Below, piece by piece: positions 13,044 through 24,702 of a stretch of DNA of 64,000 nt. The notes beneath the pieces are model-generated. The model searched no databases. It had not been told where the DNA came from and was given only the letters and a program-made list of their open reading frames with translations. Numbering within the stretch: position 1 is the first letter of the stretch; the number at the start of each line of letters is the position of its first letter. Source of the stretch: Neurospora intermedia (Eukaryota > Ascomycota > Sordariomycetes > Sordariales > Sordariaceae). The stretch covers positions 5,233,001-5,297,000 of the forward strand of contig BTPP01000001.1 of NCBI GenBank assembly GCA_037102815.1. The letters run 5' to 3'. The position numbers and the translations under genes were made by a program.

Positions 13044-14939
13044 GGCGATGAAGAGGCCTGGGTCGGGAATTGAAGAGAAGGTGAAGAGGAGATAAAGAGG
13101 CGAGCAAAACGACCATTAAGAGTGCGAAAATCCAAACACATGGCTCAAGATGAGGGGAAGAGCAGAGGAAAGGGGGAGAAGAGATACCATTATTTTCTTG
13201 TTCATGTCTTATTATTATTGTCGAACTTTGTTTTTTTTTCCCCTCGGTTGTGGTGGACGGATGGATTGCGAGCGTCATTCAGCATTTTATCATATATGTT
13301 TTTTTTTTTCTTTGCACAGCATTGGTCGGTGGCCAAGCATAAAAGGAAGAGAGACGAAGAGGAAAGGGAAAGGGCTTTTTCTTTTCTTTCTCATCATATG
13401 TTCCTCTTGCGGCACGGCATATTCCTTTTTTCATTCTACTTCACTTCTTTCTTCCTTATTACGCAACTGGCTGGAGCTTTGTTTTCTATTCTGTTCAAGG
13501 GATACCAACTATCGTTTTACATCATTCGGGGTTTAAAAGGGAAGAATGGAGAGAGAGAAACCGGTTCTGGACCGTGGAACCTGAGGATGGTGGCTGCGGC
13601 GGCGGTTATGTTAGATAGGGGGCGGTTGGTTGGCACGGTAGGATGGGTGTATTATTCGAGTTGGGTGACTGATCACCAACTTAAACTTCTACCATGGGCC
13701 GCCCCGATTGGTGAATCAGGGGAGCAAATAATCAAATAATACAAATCAACGAAAGGGATTTGGGGTTGTTGATACATTCATCTTTGCATCCTTCACTTGC
13801 ATGGCAGTAATTCTAGTGTAGTCGATGGGTCAGTATACATCCTGTATCGTCAAGCCATATTCCTATGTCTCTTCGGCTCTGTTTTCTTCCTTAGCGGGGG
13901 GTTTGAGAATGTCTACAAACCGCCAAGTGACAAACACCAAGATACTTGCAAATAGCAGTAATGGGATTTTTGTCCGTCTTACGCAGCGCGGGTTCGTGTC
14001 TCAGAACAACAGATTTCCCCCATGTGTTGCCATGGTGATTGATGCAGCAGCTGCATTTGTGGGTCCCGGGGATTGGAGCGAGTGCTGTACGTACTGCTAC
14101 CATCGGTCACCTCCCATCAAAAGCCTCCGAGCCTTCGTATTGTATCCTTTGACATTCTTCGTCACTCAGTGTTGAGGTGAGTCAGCACTAACACCATAAC
14201 TTGGGTTTCCGTTTTGGGAAGGTGTTGGTGGTTTCACATTTTTCCGGTTTGTATCTTTAGTGAATTTGAATCACCGACCACCTGGTTCCTTGCATGGATT
14301 CCTTGTAACAGATGCCGAAGTTGAACGATGTTGGTTCCGGTAGGTAATAGTGAGACATGATGAGGAAAAGTGTTTGGAGCTATTCCCGGTTTTCGTAGGT
14401 ACGCAAGACATAGGCATATCTAAGACACCAAGGTGGAGAGGTGTTTTGATCGGGAACGTTTCTGCTTTCTCTCTTCGCACATTATTGGAGTTGAAGAACT
14501 GAATCGCCATGTGGACTCAAAACGGCCCTTGTTGCGTGCTTGCGTCATTACAGGTACCGCCCCGCAAAACTTTCCAGGGGGGTGGATTCAAACAACAGAC
14601 CTTCGTTCTGGCCCAACATCGCCGAGCTCTCTAAACTGTCAGGCGCAAGTGGGAACTGTTCCGTTTTTCGCATCACCCAACATTTGCCGCTTGCCGCTTG
14701 CCGCTTGCCGCTATCACCCCCTCATTCCATCATTTTCCCCCCTCACTGCCCCCAAACAATTTCATTTTTTTTCTTCTTCCCACCAACACCATACATCCCT
14801 TGACATCGTCAACGACACGAACTCAAGGGAGAACAAAGTGGAGAGAACCAACCAGAAACCATTACTCTCACTCGAGAGAGCCAACATAACAAACCTTCCA
14901 CCAACAACCCGTTCATCGAACCATCCGCCAAAAAAAACA
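13044..14939. other. intergenic, no gene seen
   Basis: The 3' region of the kinase gene is followed by the upstream region of Caf16. T-rich tracts near 13210-13310 suit a 3' untranslated region. A 7-bp tandem repeat lies at 14684-14711. The single frame reaching upstream from Caf16 has no domain before 14940. Confidence 0.5.
14684..14711. repeat. 7-bp tandem repeat TTGCCGC
   Basis: Four perfect TTGCCGC units in the presumed Caf16 promoter or leader, followed by C/T-rich sequence. Confidence 0.9.
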
Positions 14940-15833
14940 ATGGCCTCCCAACCAGCCCCCCCAACAGTGGAAACCTTCAACCTCACCTACAGCTTTCCCG
15001 ACCGCTCCAATGGCGTCTCGGACATTACCCTCTCCCTCCCGCCTCGCTCGCGCACGCTCCTGATTGGCGCCAACGGTGCCGGCAAAACCACTTTGCTTCG
15101 CCTGCTGGCCGGCAAGCGTCTCGCGCCCGCCAACACCATCAAAGTGTCGGGCGTTGACCCGTTCAAGGAAGGTCTGGAGGGCGTCACCTACTTGGGGTTG
15201 GAATGGGTCCTCAACGCGATTGTGCGCACGGACATTGGTGTCGTTGAACTGCTGCGGTCAGTGGGCGGCGATGCTTATCCCGAGAGAAGGGATGAACTGG
15301 TGTCGGTGCTGGATATCGACACCAACTGGCGAATGCACGCCGTGTCGGACGGAGAACGCCGCAGAGTGCAGCTGGCAATGGGCTTGATCCGGCCCTGGAC
15401 GGTGCTGTTGCTCGACGAAATCACCGTTGACTTGGACGTCTGGTCCCGGGCGCAGTTTCTGGGGTGGCTGAGACGGGAGACGGAGACGAGGGAGTGCACG
15501 GTTGTATATGCGACGCACATCCTGGACAACTTGGCCAGTTGGCCGACGCACCTGGTGCACATGCACTTGGGCACTGTGAAGGGGTGGGGCAAGGCGGAGG
15601 AGATGTTGAAGGAGGTCGAGGATGGGAAGAATGTAATTGAAGGCGTGACGGGAAATAGTAGGCTGGGAGAGCTGGTGCTGAGGTGGTTGAGGGATGATTT
15701 GAGGGAGAGAGGGCCGAGAAGTCAGCACAGAAGGGGACCGGAGGGGTTGAGTTATAACAACCCGGGCTTGGGCGGTTATGGGTTGGAGGCGAAGACGAAT
15801 CAACAGGCTACGGATGGGCCTGGCTGCAACTGA
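14940..15833 (+). CDS. caf16: Caf16-like soluble ABC ATPase (CCR4-associated)
   Basis: An intronless gene of 297 residues. It is a single nucleotide-binding domain with no membrane segments. Walker A GANGAGKTT is at residues 43-51, the signature loop is the atypical VSDGERRRVQ, and Walker B is VLLLDEITVDLDV, followed by the H-loop ATHILDNL. This combination is typical of the Caf16 / ABC-I family, whose yeast member associates with the CCR4-NOT complex. The frame is open well upstream, but the ATG at 14940 is the first that starts at the domain, follows an A-rich leader (CCAAAAAAAACA) and gives the usual family length of about 290. The C-terminal 60 residues are Arg/Gly-rich and not recognised. 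Confidence 0.9.
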   Translation: MASQPAPPTVETFNLTYSFPDRSNGVSDITLSLPPRSRTLLIGANGAGKTTLLRLLAGKRLAPANTIKVSGVDPFKEGLEGVTYLGLEWVLNAIVRTDIGVVELLRSVGGDAYPERRDELVSVLDIDTNWRMHAVSDGERRRVQLAMGLIRPWTVLLLDEITVDLDVWSRAQFLGWLRRETETRECTVVYATHILDNLASWPTHLVHMHLGTVKGWGKAEEMLKEVEDGKNVIEGVTGNSRLGELVLRWLRDDLRERGPRSQHRRGPEGLSYNNPGLGGYGLEAKTNQQATDGPGCN

Positions 15834-16282
15834 GATGGGGGCAGTGACTGAAAGGAGGGGGGAGGAGAGGAGAGAGTTCAACATGGCTGAGGGGGTTGAT
15901 TTTTTTTCGTATTTTTCAGTTTTCTTTGTGTGCATGAGGAAAAGGGAGCTTTAACATGATACCCAGGCGGCATTTAACATGGCGTTTTCAACACATCATA
16001 GACGGGTATAGGTCGAGATATCTTTGAGGGAATCTGTCTCACATGTACTGTACATGTCATCATCTGCTGTTATCTGATTTCCCAATGTCCTGACGAATTC
16101 CCAGAGAAACACTTCCACGTCGCCTTTCAGTATTGCAAAGAGTAAACACACATCGTACAGTCTACGCATGCGATCCAAATCGTCTATCAAATGGTATCAG
16201 TACAAGTACAATGGCTTCATGAATCACTCATCTCCTCCACGCATAGCCAAAAGCTGCATCCGCATCCGCCGCTTCATTTATT
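15834..16282. other. short convergent intergenic region
   Basis: 449 bp between the convergent Caf16 and Grx5 genes, presumably the two 3' untranslated regions. No other feature was seen. Confidence 0.6.
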
Positions 16283-16955
16283 TTACTCCTTCTTCTCGGT
16301 CTGCTCCTCAGCAGCACCCTCCTCGCCCTTGACCAAAACATCCTTCTCTTCGAGAAGCTTGGCAAGCTCGCCGTTCTGGTGCATCGAGACAATGATGTCG
16401 CAACCGCCGACGAACTCCTTGTCGATGTAAAGCTGGGGAATGGTAGGCCAGTCGCTGTACTCCTTGATGCCTATATATGCATGACGATGCGCGGTGCACG
16501 CCCACTTGTGTCAGCATTTCTGTCCTTATTTACTTTTCCCCATTTTTCTTGTCCCAACTGGTTGTGTAACATACCCTGCCTCAACTCGGCATCCTCCAAA
16601 ACGTTGAAAGCAGCAAACTTGTTGGGATCAACGCCCTGAAGACCCAGAACCTGGATGCTGGCGCGCGAGAAGCCGCACTGGGGGGTTTCGGGGGTGCCCT
16701 TCATGAAGAGGACGACGGGCGCGGAGGCGACGGCCTTGTCGATGGCCTGGCGGGTCGCATCGGACAGGAAGCGGTTCTGGTAGAAGAGAACGGGGCGGAA
16801 GGCGGAGGAGACGGCCTTGGGCGCAATGGCCGGCCGGGAGGCGGCGGCGAAGAGTTGCTGTTGTCAGGAGGAGGTGGATGTTAGTGTTGGTTACGACTTT
16901 GCGGGGTGACGGGACCTGAAGCGCTTACCCTCGAGAAAAGCGACCGGGTGAGCAT
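16283..16955 (-). CDS. grx5: mitochondrial monothiol glutaredoxin Grx5
   Basis: Three exons, 16955-16929, 16857-16575 and 16470-16283, give 165 residues; the introns are 71 and 104 nt. The N-terminus (about 40 residues) is rich in Arg, Ala and Ser without acidic residues until Asp42, as expected of a mitochondrial presequence. The glutaredoxin domain carries the monothiol active site CGFS at residues 70-73, preceded by MKGTPETPQ. It also has the WPTIPQLYI and FVGGCDI segments that bind glutathione. Grx5 proteins hold and transfer [2Fe-2S] clusters from the mitochondrial scaffold to acceptor proteins. The C-terminal tail is Lys/Glu-rich. The first exon encodes only nine residues, but its donor (GTAAGC) and the CACTAACAT branch site support it. 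Confidence 0.93.
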
Positions 16956-18735
16956 TTTGAAAGACTAGGCGCGGTGCTGGCTACTAGAGAGTGACAAGAT
17001 GTTTGGCGCAAAGACAGACAAAAATTCACGGCAGTGCGGACGGATGGCGATTGTCGGCGGCAGCGGCAGTGGAAGAAGCGTTATCACGACTTTTTAGCGG
17101 CGACTAGGTAACTGGAGCTTTCCAATGTACCCGACCTTGATGATGTAAAGTGCTTTCCGATAGCTCCTGAAAGAGGGTTAGGGTTGTGTCCAGCGATCTG
17201 TTTTGCACCTCTGGTTTTTGAATCATTTGTCAGCTTCGAGGTAGAGGAGGCATCTACATATTCCACTTATCAATCCAACATCCATATTCCCACGGCTCCT
17301 TATAACGGCATCGTTATCTCCAATGCACTCTCAAGACTTTGACGCTTGAAGTTCAGAATTAGAAAAACTCAGGGAGTCTGGCACATCCGCCCAGCCACCC
17401 GGAGTTGCACCATCCAGACCCATACTGTCTGATACACTTCCCATGACCTTCCCTGTATATGGTATTTCATGCTGGTTGTTCGTTAGAACTTTTGGTGTTA
17501 AGAACCAATAATCAACATGCCGTGTATTTTCGGTCGTCGAGGCTGTCTTTCGCATGTTGTATCGACGTCGTGGGTTCGGTACTGCCATGTACTGAAGCTC
17601 TTGCATCACATGCTGCTTGCTTGGTACCAATCGCATCTTAGACTGCCGCAACATGGCTTTCCCAGATCTGCTTCTTATCCAATGCCTCGGGATTTGTCAC
17701 TTTGGCGCATCAGGTACAAAAGTTGAGAGTCCATATGTGTCCTCCTCTTGTCCTTACCCCGCATACCAAGCCCTCTCTCCCCACTTGCCAAGCTCCCCAG
17801 CTCCCCCGCAGGGCGGGCCGCGATCAGCCGCTAAACGGGAGTGCGTTCACGGTGCAAATTGGTGACAGCACACCCTCGCACACCCCTCGCTCCCTCACAG
17901 GCCTGGGGCAACGTGAGCGGGAGAACCGAAGGGACGGAGCTTCAGTACCTAGTCACCTCACCGCATTCGTGTCACTGCGATAATGTTGCTCCCACGTCCA
18001 CTTTGTCACATGTTGTTTTTCGAGTCTCGATTGCTGTTCAACTCTTTCGCTCAATGTCCTAAAGTAAACGGAGATGTTCCGGGTGCAGAAGCGGAAAAGG
18101 ATGTCTGATGATGTTTATTGCACATCACGATGGCTTCAGCTGTCGAATAGCGCTGAAGAGACGTAACCTTATGAGGGCTCTCAGCTGGAATTGAATTTCA
18201 CACTTAGTGTCTTTGTCGGATATCCCAATTGCATTGTCTTGCAAACAGTCAAAAACAAACTAGAAAGTAGAAAGAGCCAAAACAATACTGCACCATATGT
18301 ATCTCCATCCCCGTTCATCCTATTACCCCACACCTCCAACGTAGCATTATCCGAGTTCTCCGTGCTCCAAAGTCCCGAATACCGGCCTCATAAGTGGTCG
18401 GATACCTCTTATGTCTCCTTCTCGTTTCATCCTTTTCTAGTCGACCTCGCTGTTGCTGCTGTTGCTGCAGATGCTACCACCGGTCACATTTACCCCTGAG
18501 CTCATTCGCCATTTATTGGGTGTCTCTTTTTTCAACCAACCCACGCCATTCGCAAAAATAATAATAATCGGGGATTTGGAAACATGAACCGGCTGGATGA
18601 ATAGAGTGTTGTGTGTGGATCGGTCCGTTGCCGTGTAACCGTTTCATATTCCCAAGGCACGATTACTGGCCAAAGTTACTCGAGGGGTGCCTTCGAGAAC
18701 ATTCAAAGATTGGAAGGCCCAGGAAACGAGTCACT
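16956..18735. other. divergent intergenic region, Grx5 / racemase
   Basis: A 1.8-kb spacer between divergent genes that should contain both promoters. I see no supported coding frame, RNA gene or repeat. Confidence 0.5.
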
Positions 18736-20098
18736 ATGGTTGGCCAACCGCCTCTTACCGGCCTCAAGGTCCTGGAGTTTGCCGGTCTAGCTCCAGGTCA
18801 GCCCTCCATTTCTCACCTTCCTCCGACTTACACAGGGGCTTTCGGTCGAAACCCGGCCGATCTTGAGGTCTCACTTGCACTTCACTTACACAACCACTTG
18901 CACCTCACTCTCACTTGAAAAAAATCTCACAAAACTAATATCCCGCTTGGGAACAGGTCCCTTCGCCGGGCTCCTCCTCGCCGACGCTGGCGCCTCCGTC
19001 CTGCGCATCGACCGCGCCGTCTCCGGCCCCGTCGCCCGCCAAGTTCCCGACCAACTAACCCGCCACAAATCCTCCTTGGTAGTCGACCTCAAGTCCCCCT
19101 CCGGAATCGCCCTCGTCAAATCCCTCGCCGCCGTATCGGACGTCCTCATCGACCCTTACCGCCCCGGCGTCCTGGAGAAGCTCGGGCTGGGTCCCTCTGT
19201 CCTGTGCAGCGACGAATGCAACCCCCGCCTGATCTACGCCCGCCTGACGGGCTTCCGGCGCGACGGCCGGTTCGCCACCATGGCCGGGCACGATATCAAC
19301 TACCTGGCCGTGAGCGGGGTGTTGAGTCTGCTGGGGAGGAAGGGCGAGAAGCCGACGCCGCCCATCAACATTCTGGGAGACTTTGCCGGCGGCGGAGCGG
19401 TTTTGTTCCAGGGCATCCTGCTTGCGCTGGCGGCGAGGGAGAGGACGGGCAAGGGACAGGTGGTGGAGGCGAATATCGTCGACGGAGCGAGTTACTTGGC
19501 TACTTTTAACCGGTTTGCGCTGAAGACGGCCGTGGGGAACGCGCCGAGGGGGGAGAACCTGTTGGATACGGGATGCCCTTATTATGATACGTACGAGACT
19601 GCGGATGGGAAGTACATGGCTGTCGGGGCGTTGGAGCCGCAGTTTTTCAAGGAGTTGGTTAAAGGGTTGGGGCTAGAGGGACAAGGGTGGGAGGAGAGGA
19701 GGGGGGAGAAGGAGAATTGGCCCGAGCTGAGGAGGGTGTTGGAGCACAAGTTCAAGACCAAGACGAGGAGAGAGTGGGAGAATATCTTTGACGGGACTGA
19801 TGCGTGCTGCACGGCGGTGTTTGAGTATGGCGAGATGGAGAGGGAGAGGGAGCGGTTGGAGGGCGATCAGAGACCCGTGGTTACGCTTAGGGAGACGCCC
19901 TGCTTGGCGCTGAGGAACGATGCGAAGGATGCTAGCCATGGGCAAGGGCCGGGCGTCAAGGGGGAAGCGTATGTGGGCATTCCCTTGAAGCCTGGACAGG
20001 GCGGCGAATCCGTCGTGGAGCAATGGCTTGGTTGGAAGAAGGGTAAGGAGTTTGATGTGTTGAATGGGAGCGCTGTCGCTATCAAGTCCAAACTGTAA
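18736..20098 (+). CDS. alpha-methylacyl-CoA racemase-like enzyme (CoA-transferase family III), peroxisomal
   Basis: Two exons, 18736-18796 and 18957-20098, give 400 residues. The 160-nt intron splits a Gly codon (GCTCCAG|GT...ACAG|GTCCC). The start MVGQPPLTGLKVLEFAG matches the family N-terminus. The motif GHDINYL at 131-137 (His132) and the GDFAGGG motif around Asp162 correspond to the catalytic His and Asp of alpha-methylacyl-CoA racemase. The RTGKGQVVEANIVDG segment is also typical. These enzymes invert the alpha-methyl centre of branched acyl-CoAs before beta-oxidation. The protein ends in Ser-Lys-Leu, a canonical PTS1 signal, so a peroxisomal location is expected. Other family III CoA-transferases cannot be fully ruled out, but the GHDINYLA/SG match favours the racemase. 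Confidence 0.9.
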
Positions 20099-20760
20099 CG
20101 GGATGTTGGGTCTCTTTAATGTTATTTCTTGATGGACAGATCATTCTGCGTGGAAGTTCCAGAGGTTGCATGCATCAACATGTACAATACCTTTCTTTTT
20201 GTCATCATTACCATCTTCCTTTCTGTTGAGTTGCAACCACATTTCGGAATCCTATACATTGGCTTGGTTCTTCGACAGGAAGTGTCATTCATTGTGACTT
20301 CATTACCCCCCTTGTAATGATCATGTCAAGCCCATCAACACCGTGCAAGATATGGACCAGAGTTCTTCCGTTCACTTGATCTAAACAGCTCTGATGGACA
20401 CAAGTCGTAAACATTTTCTGTACAGCTAAACACAAAATGTGCCACCAAATGACACTCTCTTCCCCATCAGCATCATCTTCTTCTCTCTTTCATCGCTTTG
20501 GTATATCAACTGCTGCTTAAATAATCTGTCATGTCACAAACAACTCCTTTATTCTCCAACCTCATTCCCACCCACCCACCCACCCACAACCAACTCATCA
20601 TTACCACCATGATCCCCCAGGACCTTCATCCATACCCCCCTCTTCCTTTCTTTCTAAGTAATCACTCCCATCATCATCATCATCATCGTCATCAAAAATA
20701 ATATATCTTGATCTCGTCTCATAAACAACTCTCTTCGTCTTCTCGAACGTAGTACTAACC
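20099..20760. other. convergent intergenic region
   Basis: The 3' untranslated regions of the racemase and Vps1 genes. It has a CCCA microsatellite (about 20571-20590) and CAT repeats near 20670-20695, and no coding potential. Confidence 0.55.
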
Positions 20761-23187
20761 CTACTGTACCTGGCTAACAATCTCGCTAGCCTTCGACAGC
20801 GACTCCACCATCTGCTGGCACTCCTTCCTTCTGCGGACCGTGTAATCGCTCTCCTTGAGGAGGTCGTCGAGCTCGTCGGCGCGGTACATGTTCTCGAGGA
20901 GCTCCTTTTGCATCTCGTCCTTTGTGAGTCTGGATTTCGTTCATGTTAGTATTTCACTCATAGAGATGTAGGTAGTAACGTCAAAGAGGAAAGATAAAAG
21001 AACTTACTGAACAAGGTTCAACATGATGGCCTTGGGAACCATGTCGATCATGGTCCTCTTGACAATGTTGTAATACGACTGGATGAGCAGCTTGATGACC
21101 TCCACCTCAATGTTCTCGCGCTCAGAAAGAGTACCCGAGGCCTTGAGCGATGGCGGGGGCGGCTCCATGGCCGCCGCCTTCTTCTTGTTCTTGGCGGCAA
21201 AGAAGCTGCCAAAGAAGCCACCGTTAGACCCTCCCTCGTCAAGGTTGCTGCCGGCCAGGGTGGGGCTAGCGGCTCGCGCGGGCGTAGCGCTCTGCGGGAT
21301 CGGCTTGCCCGTCTTGGGGTCGACCTGAACTGGCCTCGAACCGTTGTGGCGCTCGTTGACGATGGCCATGGCCCTGTGGCCGTTGAGGAAGTCGGGGTGG
21401 CCCGTGTTGATGTAGCATGCCTCCATAGCGACCAGGTCCTTGACCAGCTTGTTGGTGGGCTCCATGGCCTTCTTGAAGAAGGAGATGACCACTTGGTGGA
21501 TCTTCTCCTTGAGGCCGGGGTAGCGCCTGTATAGTTGCTTGCTGAGCACGGTGGTGAGGATGCGGACAAGCTCGTCGTACACGAGCGAGGCGCATTTGAG
21601 ACTGGGCTCCTCAAGACGCTTGATCTGCTGCTTGACGATGAGCTCGAAGGCCGCGGTTCCGACGAAGAGAGCGGGCGAGGGACCAGAGGAGTTGTAAAGG
21701 ATAACGCGAATATCGGAGTCCTTGACCTGATCGAAGGGATCCACTGCCTTGACACCGTTCGAGTACAGCTCGTGGAAGACGAAGCTGATTCTGGCGCCAC
21801 CCGACAGCTCCTGGCTGGAGAGCTCGGTGCTCTTACCGTCAAGAACAGTGCGCCATTCGTTGGTAAACTCGGTGATGATGTTAAGGACAATGTTCGCGCT
21901 GTTACCGAGAATCGAAGGCCCCAGGGACTCGAGCTCCTGGGTATACTTCTGTAGCGAGCTGGAAATGCGAGCCTTGATGTCGGGCAGGGTCTGCTTGATG
22001 TGCATCATCAGGATCAAGTTGAGCTTCCTGGCAAGGTACGGCGTGCCGCAGTATGAGCTCTTGTTACGATACGCCTTGTGGTTCTCAAAGAAGTTCTTCT
22101 CGGCCTCGAGCGAAGCGTTGATGGGCTTCTTGTTGTCGATATCCCTCTGGCCACGGTTCACCACGGGCACGTATCCTAGCCTGAGGGGAATGATGCGACC
22201 GGCGAGAATATCGACGACATCGGTACCTTCGTCCATCAAGTCGACCTTTGTAAGCACACCGATGGTGCGCTGACCTTCGGGATCCACCTCACGAGCCAGC
22301 TTCAACCCATCCGAGTTGGCCAGATCCACATTGGCAGCGGTAACGGCGAGGATGATGGCGTTGGACTTCTGGATATACTTGAGGATCATGTCCCTGATCT
22401 GCTTCTCGATATCGCGCGGCTGGTCGCCAACGGGCACTCTTGTCAGACCGGGAAGATCGACGAGGGTGAGGTTGAGAACGTTGGGCGAGTAGATTCTCAG
22501 GTTGATGGGAGCGGGCGAGATGCCGGCATTGCGGCCGACCTTGGCCTCGGTCTCTCTGCTGATCTCATCGCGGATCTTGTTGAAGTCGTAGAACTTTTGG
22601 CCGGGAATGTGAAGGAACTCGCCCCACTCGTCCGTGTTGGCGGCCTTGTCGGTGTTATCGTCGAGCTCATTGCCGAAGCCGTTCTGGGTGGCTGTCCGGT
22701 TGATAAGCTGGAGGACGAGGGGACGACGGGTGACAATACCGGAGCCGCGAGGAAGACTGGAGAAGAGAAAAAACAAGGGTCTCGCGTTAGCATTTTTGGG
22801 GAGGGGGGGAAACTAGTGTGGAAAGCGAAGAAAGACTAGGGGCGGGGAAAGGGGGCGGGGGAGGGGGGATGCGCACAAGTCGCGACCAACAATGTTTTCT
22901 AGTACTGAACTCTTTCCGCTGGACTGACTGCCTACGACTACTATTTGGGGGAGATCGATGGGGTTGTTGACGCCGACGGTGGTGAAGACATCCTGGAGCT
23001 TGTTGACGAGCCTGTGCGGATGGCGACCGTGTTAGCGAACTGAAGACGACGAAAGACGATGATGCCCGACCTGCGATAGGCACAAGACTGGAAGGAGTGG
23101 ACGCAGGACGTGGACGTACTTGATGAGGCCGGGGTCAGAGATACCTCCGGGGGTGCTGAGCGACCCGGTATTCACGTCTACCGTCAT
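20761..23187 (-). CDS. vps1: dynamin-like GTPase Vps1
   Basis: Four exons, 23187-23120, 23011-22877, 22756-21008 and 20929-20761, give 706 residues, almost exactly the length of yeast Vps1. The GTPase domain has the P-loop GSQSSGKSS at residues 50-58, split from [13 protein letters not shown] by an intron. G3 is DLPGL and G4 is TKVDLMDEG. The middle/stalk region follows, then a poorly conserved insert with a Lys-rich stretch and Pro-rich sequence, and a C-terminal GTPase effector domain ending in SEIVSQVQ. The absence of a PH domain and the short insert separate it from Dnm1. Vps1 acts in Golgi/endosome-to-vacuole sorting, peroxisome fission and endocytosis. All splice junctions keep the frame. 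Confidence 0.95.
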
Positions 23188-24702
23188 GATTGCTGGCTAT
23201 GCAGAGGTGGACAATGGTGATGTGTTTGTTTGGAGTTGAGGGATGGTCGTGTGGTTGGTGGCAGGCGGTGTCGGCGGATTCTGGTGCCTCCTCCCGCTTC
23301 GCTTGGGTTTCGGTAGGTAGATAAGGACGGGAGCCTGAACTAGGTAACGTCTAGAATAGTCTAAGGCGGCGATACGTAACAGCGAGGCGCAAACGTCTCA
23401 GAGGCCTCGCGGTCCGTGCAAGCGGCGCTCTGACGGGAGACGGACGATGGGTATAGAACAAGCCGGCTTGTTGGGACTGGCAACTGGAAGGTATTACTAG
23501 ACGTTGGTTGTTGTTCTGGGAGATGGGTATCTTTTTGGTACGAAGCTGAGGCGACGAGGCAGTCGGGTCGTGTTCATACGACGTAGCGTCCGGCTACGCA
23601 CAAGCAGGGGGCGCTGAAGGGGGCAGGGTCAGGTCACCGTGCGTCGCAGGCTCGCAGGCCACTCACAGCACACAAAAGCCACATATGGGAGGAAGTGGAG
23701 ACTGATGCTGTAACAACGTCTTTGAGAACAAAATAGCCGAGGAACTCTACACTATGTACATTTCTTTCAAAACTTTAAAACTCACTTTTTTACTCTACAG
23801 ACAAGTGCAATCACATGTTCTTATCCACAAAGTGCCACACATAGAAATCGATCCTGAAACCCCGCCCGTTGTACGCGGCCGGTTACGTATGTCTCAAGGC
23901 GTCTTGCTTGCCAAAATGGCTCTATTCTTCTGCCTGATTGAGGCCGCGTCATGGTCTCACGGATTGGGCGGTATAAAGATGAAAAGTCATTGAGAAGACA
24001 AGGCGTGTGGTGGACCATGAACCAGGCACCTGCTGAAACGAACCAACATCTTTGAAAGCGACGAGTTGCTAAATTGCTCTTGAACCCACTGCGAAAAAGA
24101 AGTAAAGTGTAAACTGAAAACTATCTCTGTTATCACTACATACCCCAGCCAATCCGCCCCGATATCCTATGCTACGCTGTATTGATCTGTAACTTGTTCA
24201 GTTCTACCTTTTTTGAGGCCTGAGACAATATCTTGACTGTGTATAGAAAACATTTCCAAGCCAAAAAGGAAAAAGGGAAACACAAAACTAATGCAATGCT
24301 CTCGTGCCCGCCCGTCCATCCATCGATTACTCAATCATCGCTTTGAAGCGAGCCCAATATGTAAACTCAACGCTGGTTGGTGAGTGTACTATCTTGATCC
24401 TTCCATGACATTCCACAACAATCATCAGACTTAACCTTTCGTACACTTCATGGGGCTGGTCGTCGTTCCTAGGTATATGTGTAGTAATAATGGACCGCAG
24501 GTGCTGCCAGCGGCACGGACAAACGTGGGGCTGGTCGTCGTTCCTCAATATTATATGGCCAATAATGATGAGTATCATATGGCCAGTAATGATGAGTATT
24601 ATATGGCCAGTAATGATGAATATTATATGGCCAGTAATGATGGACCACACGTGCTGCCAGCGGCAAGGACCAACGTCCGCTGTTCCAGCTCATCTCTGGA
24701 TT
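23188..24702. other. intergenic between Vps1 5' end and Gid7 3' end
   Basis: The Vps1 promoter and leader lie at the left. The presumed 3' untranslated region of the minus-strand Gid7 gene lies at the right and includes the 24-bp minisatellite described separately. I see no gene. Confidence 0.5.
24492..24676. repeat. 24-bp minisatellite flanked by 35-bp direct repeats
   Basis: Four tandem units of about 24 bp (ATATGGCCAGTAATGATGAG core) fill 24553-24648. On either side is a near-identical 35-bp sequence containing GTGCTGCCAGCGGCA (24492-24526 and 24642-24676, same orientation). An extra GGGGCTGGTCGTCGTTCCT sequence also occurs twice (24451 and 24527). The block sits just beyond the Gid7 stop codon, probably in its 3' untranslated region. 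Confidence 0.9.
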
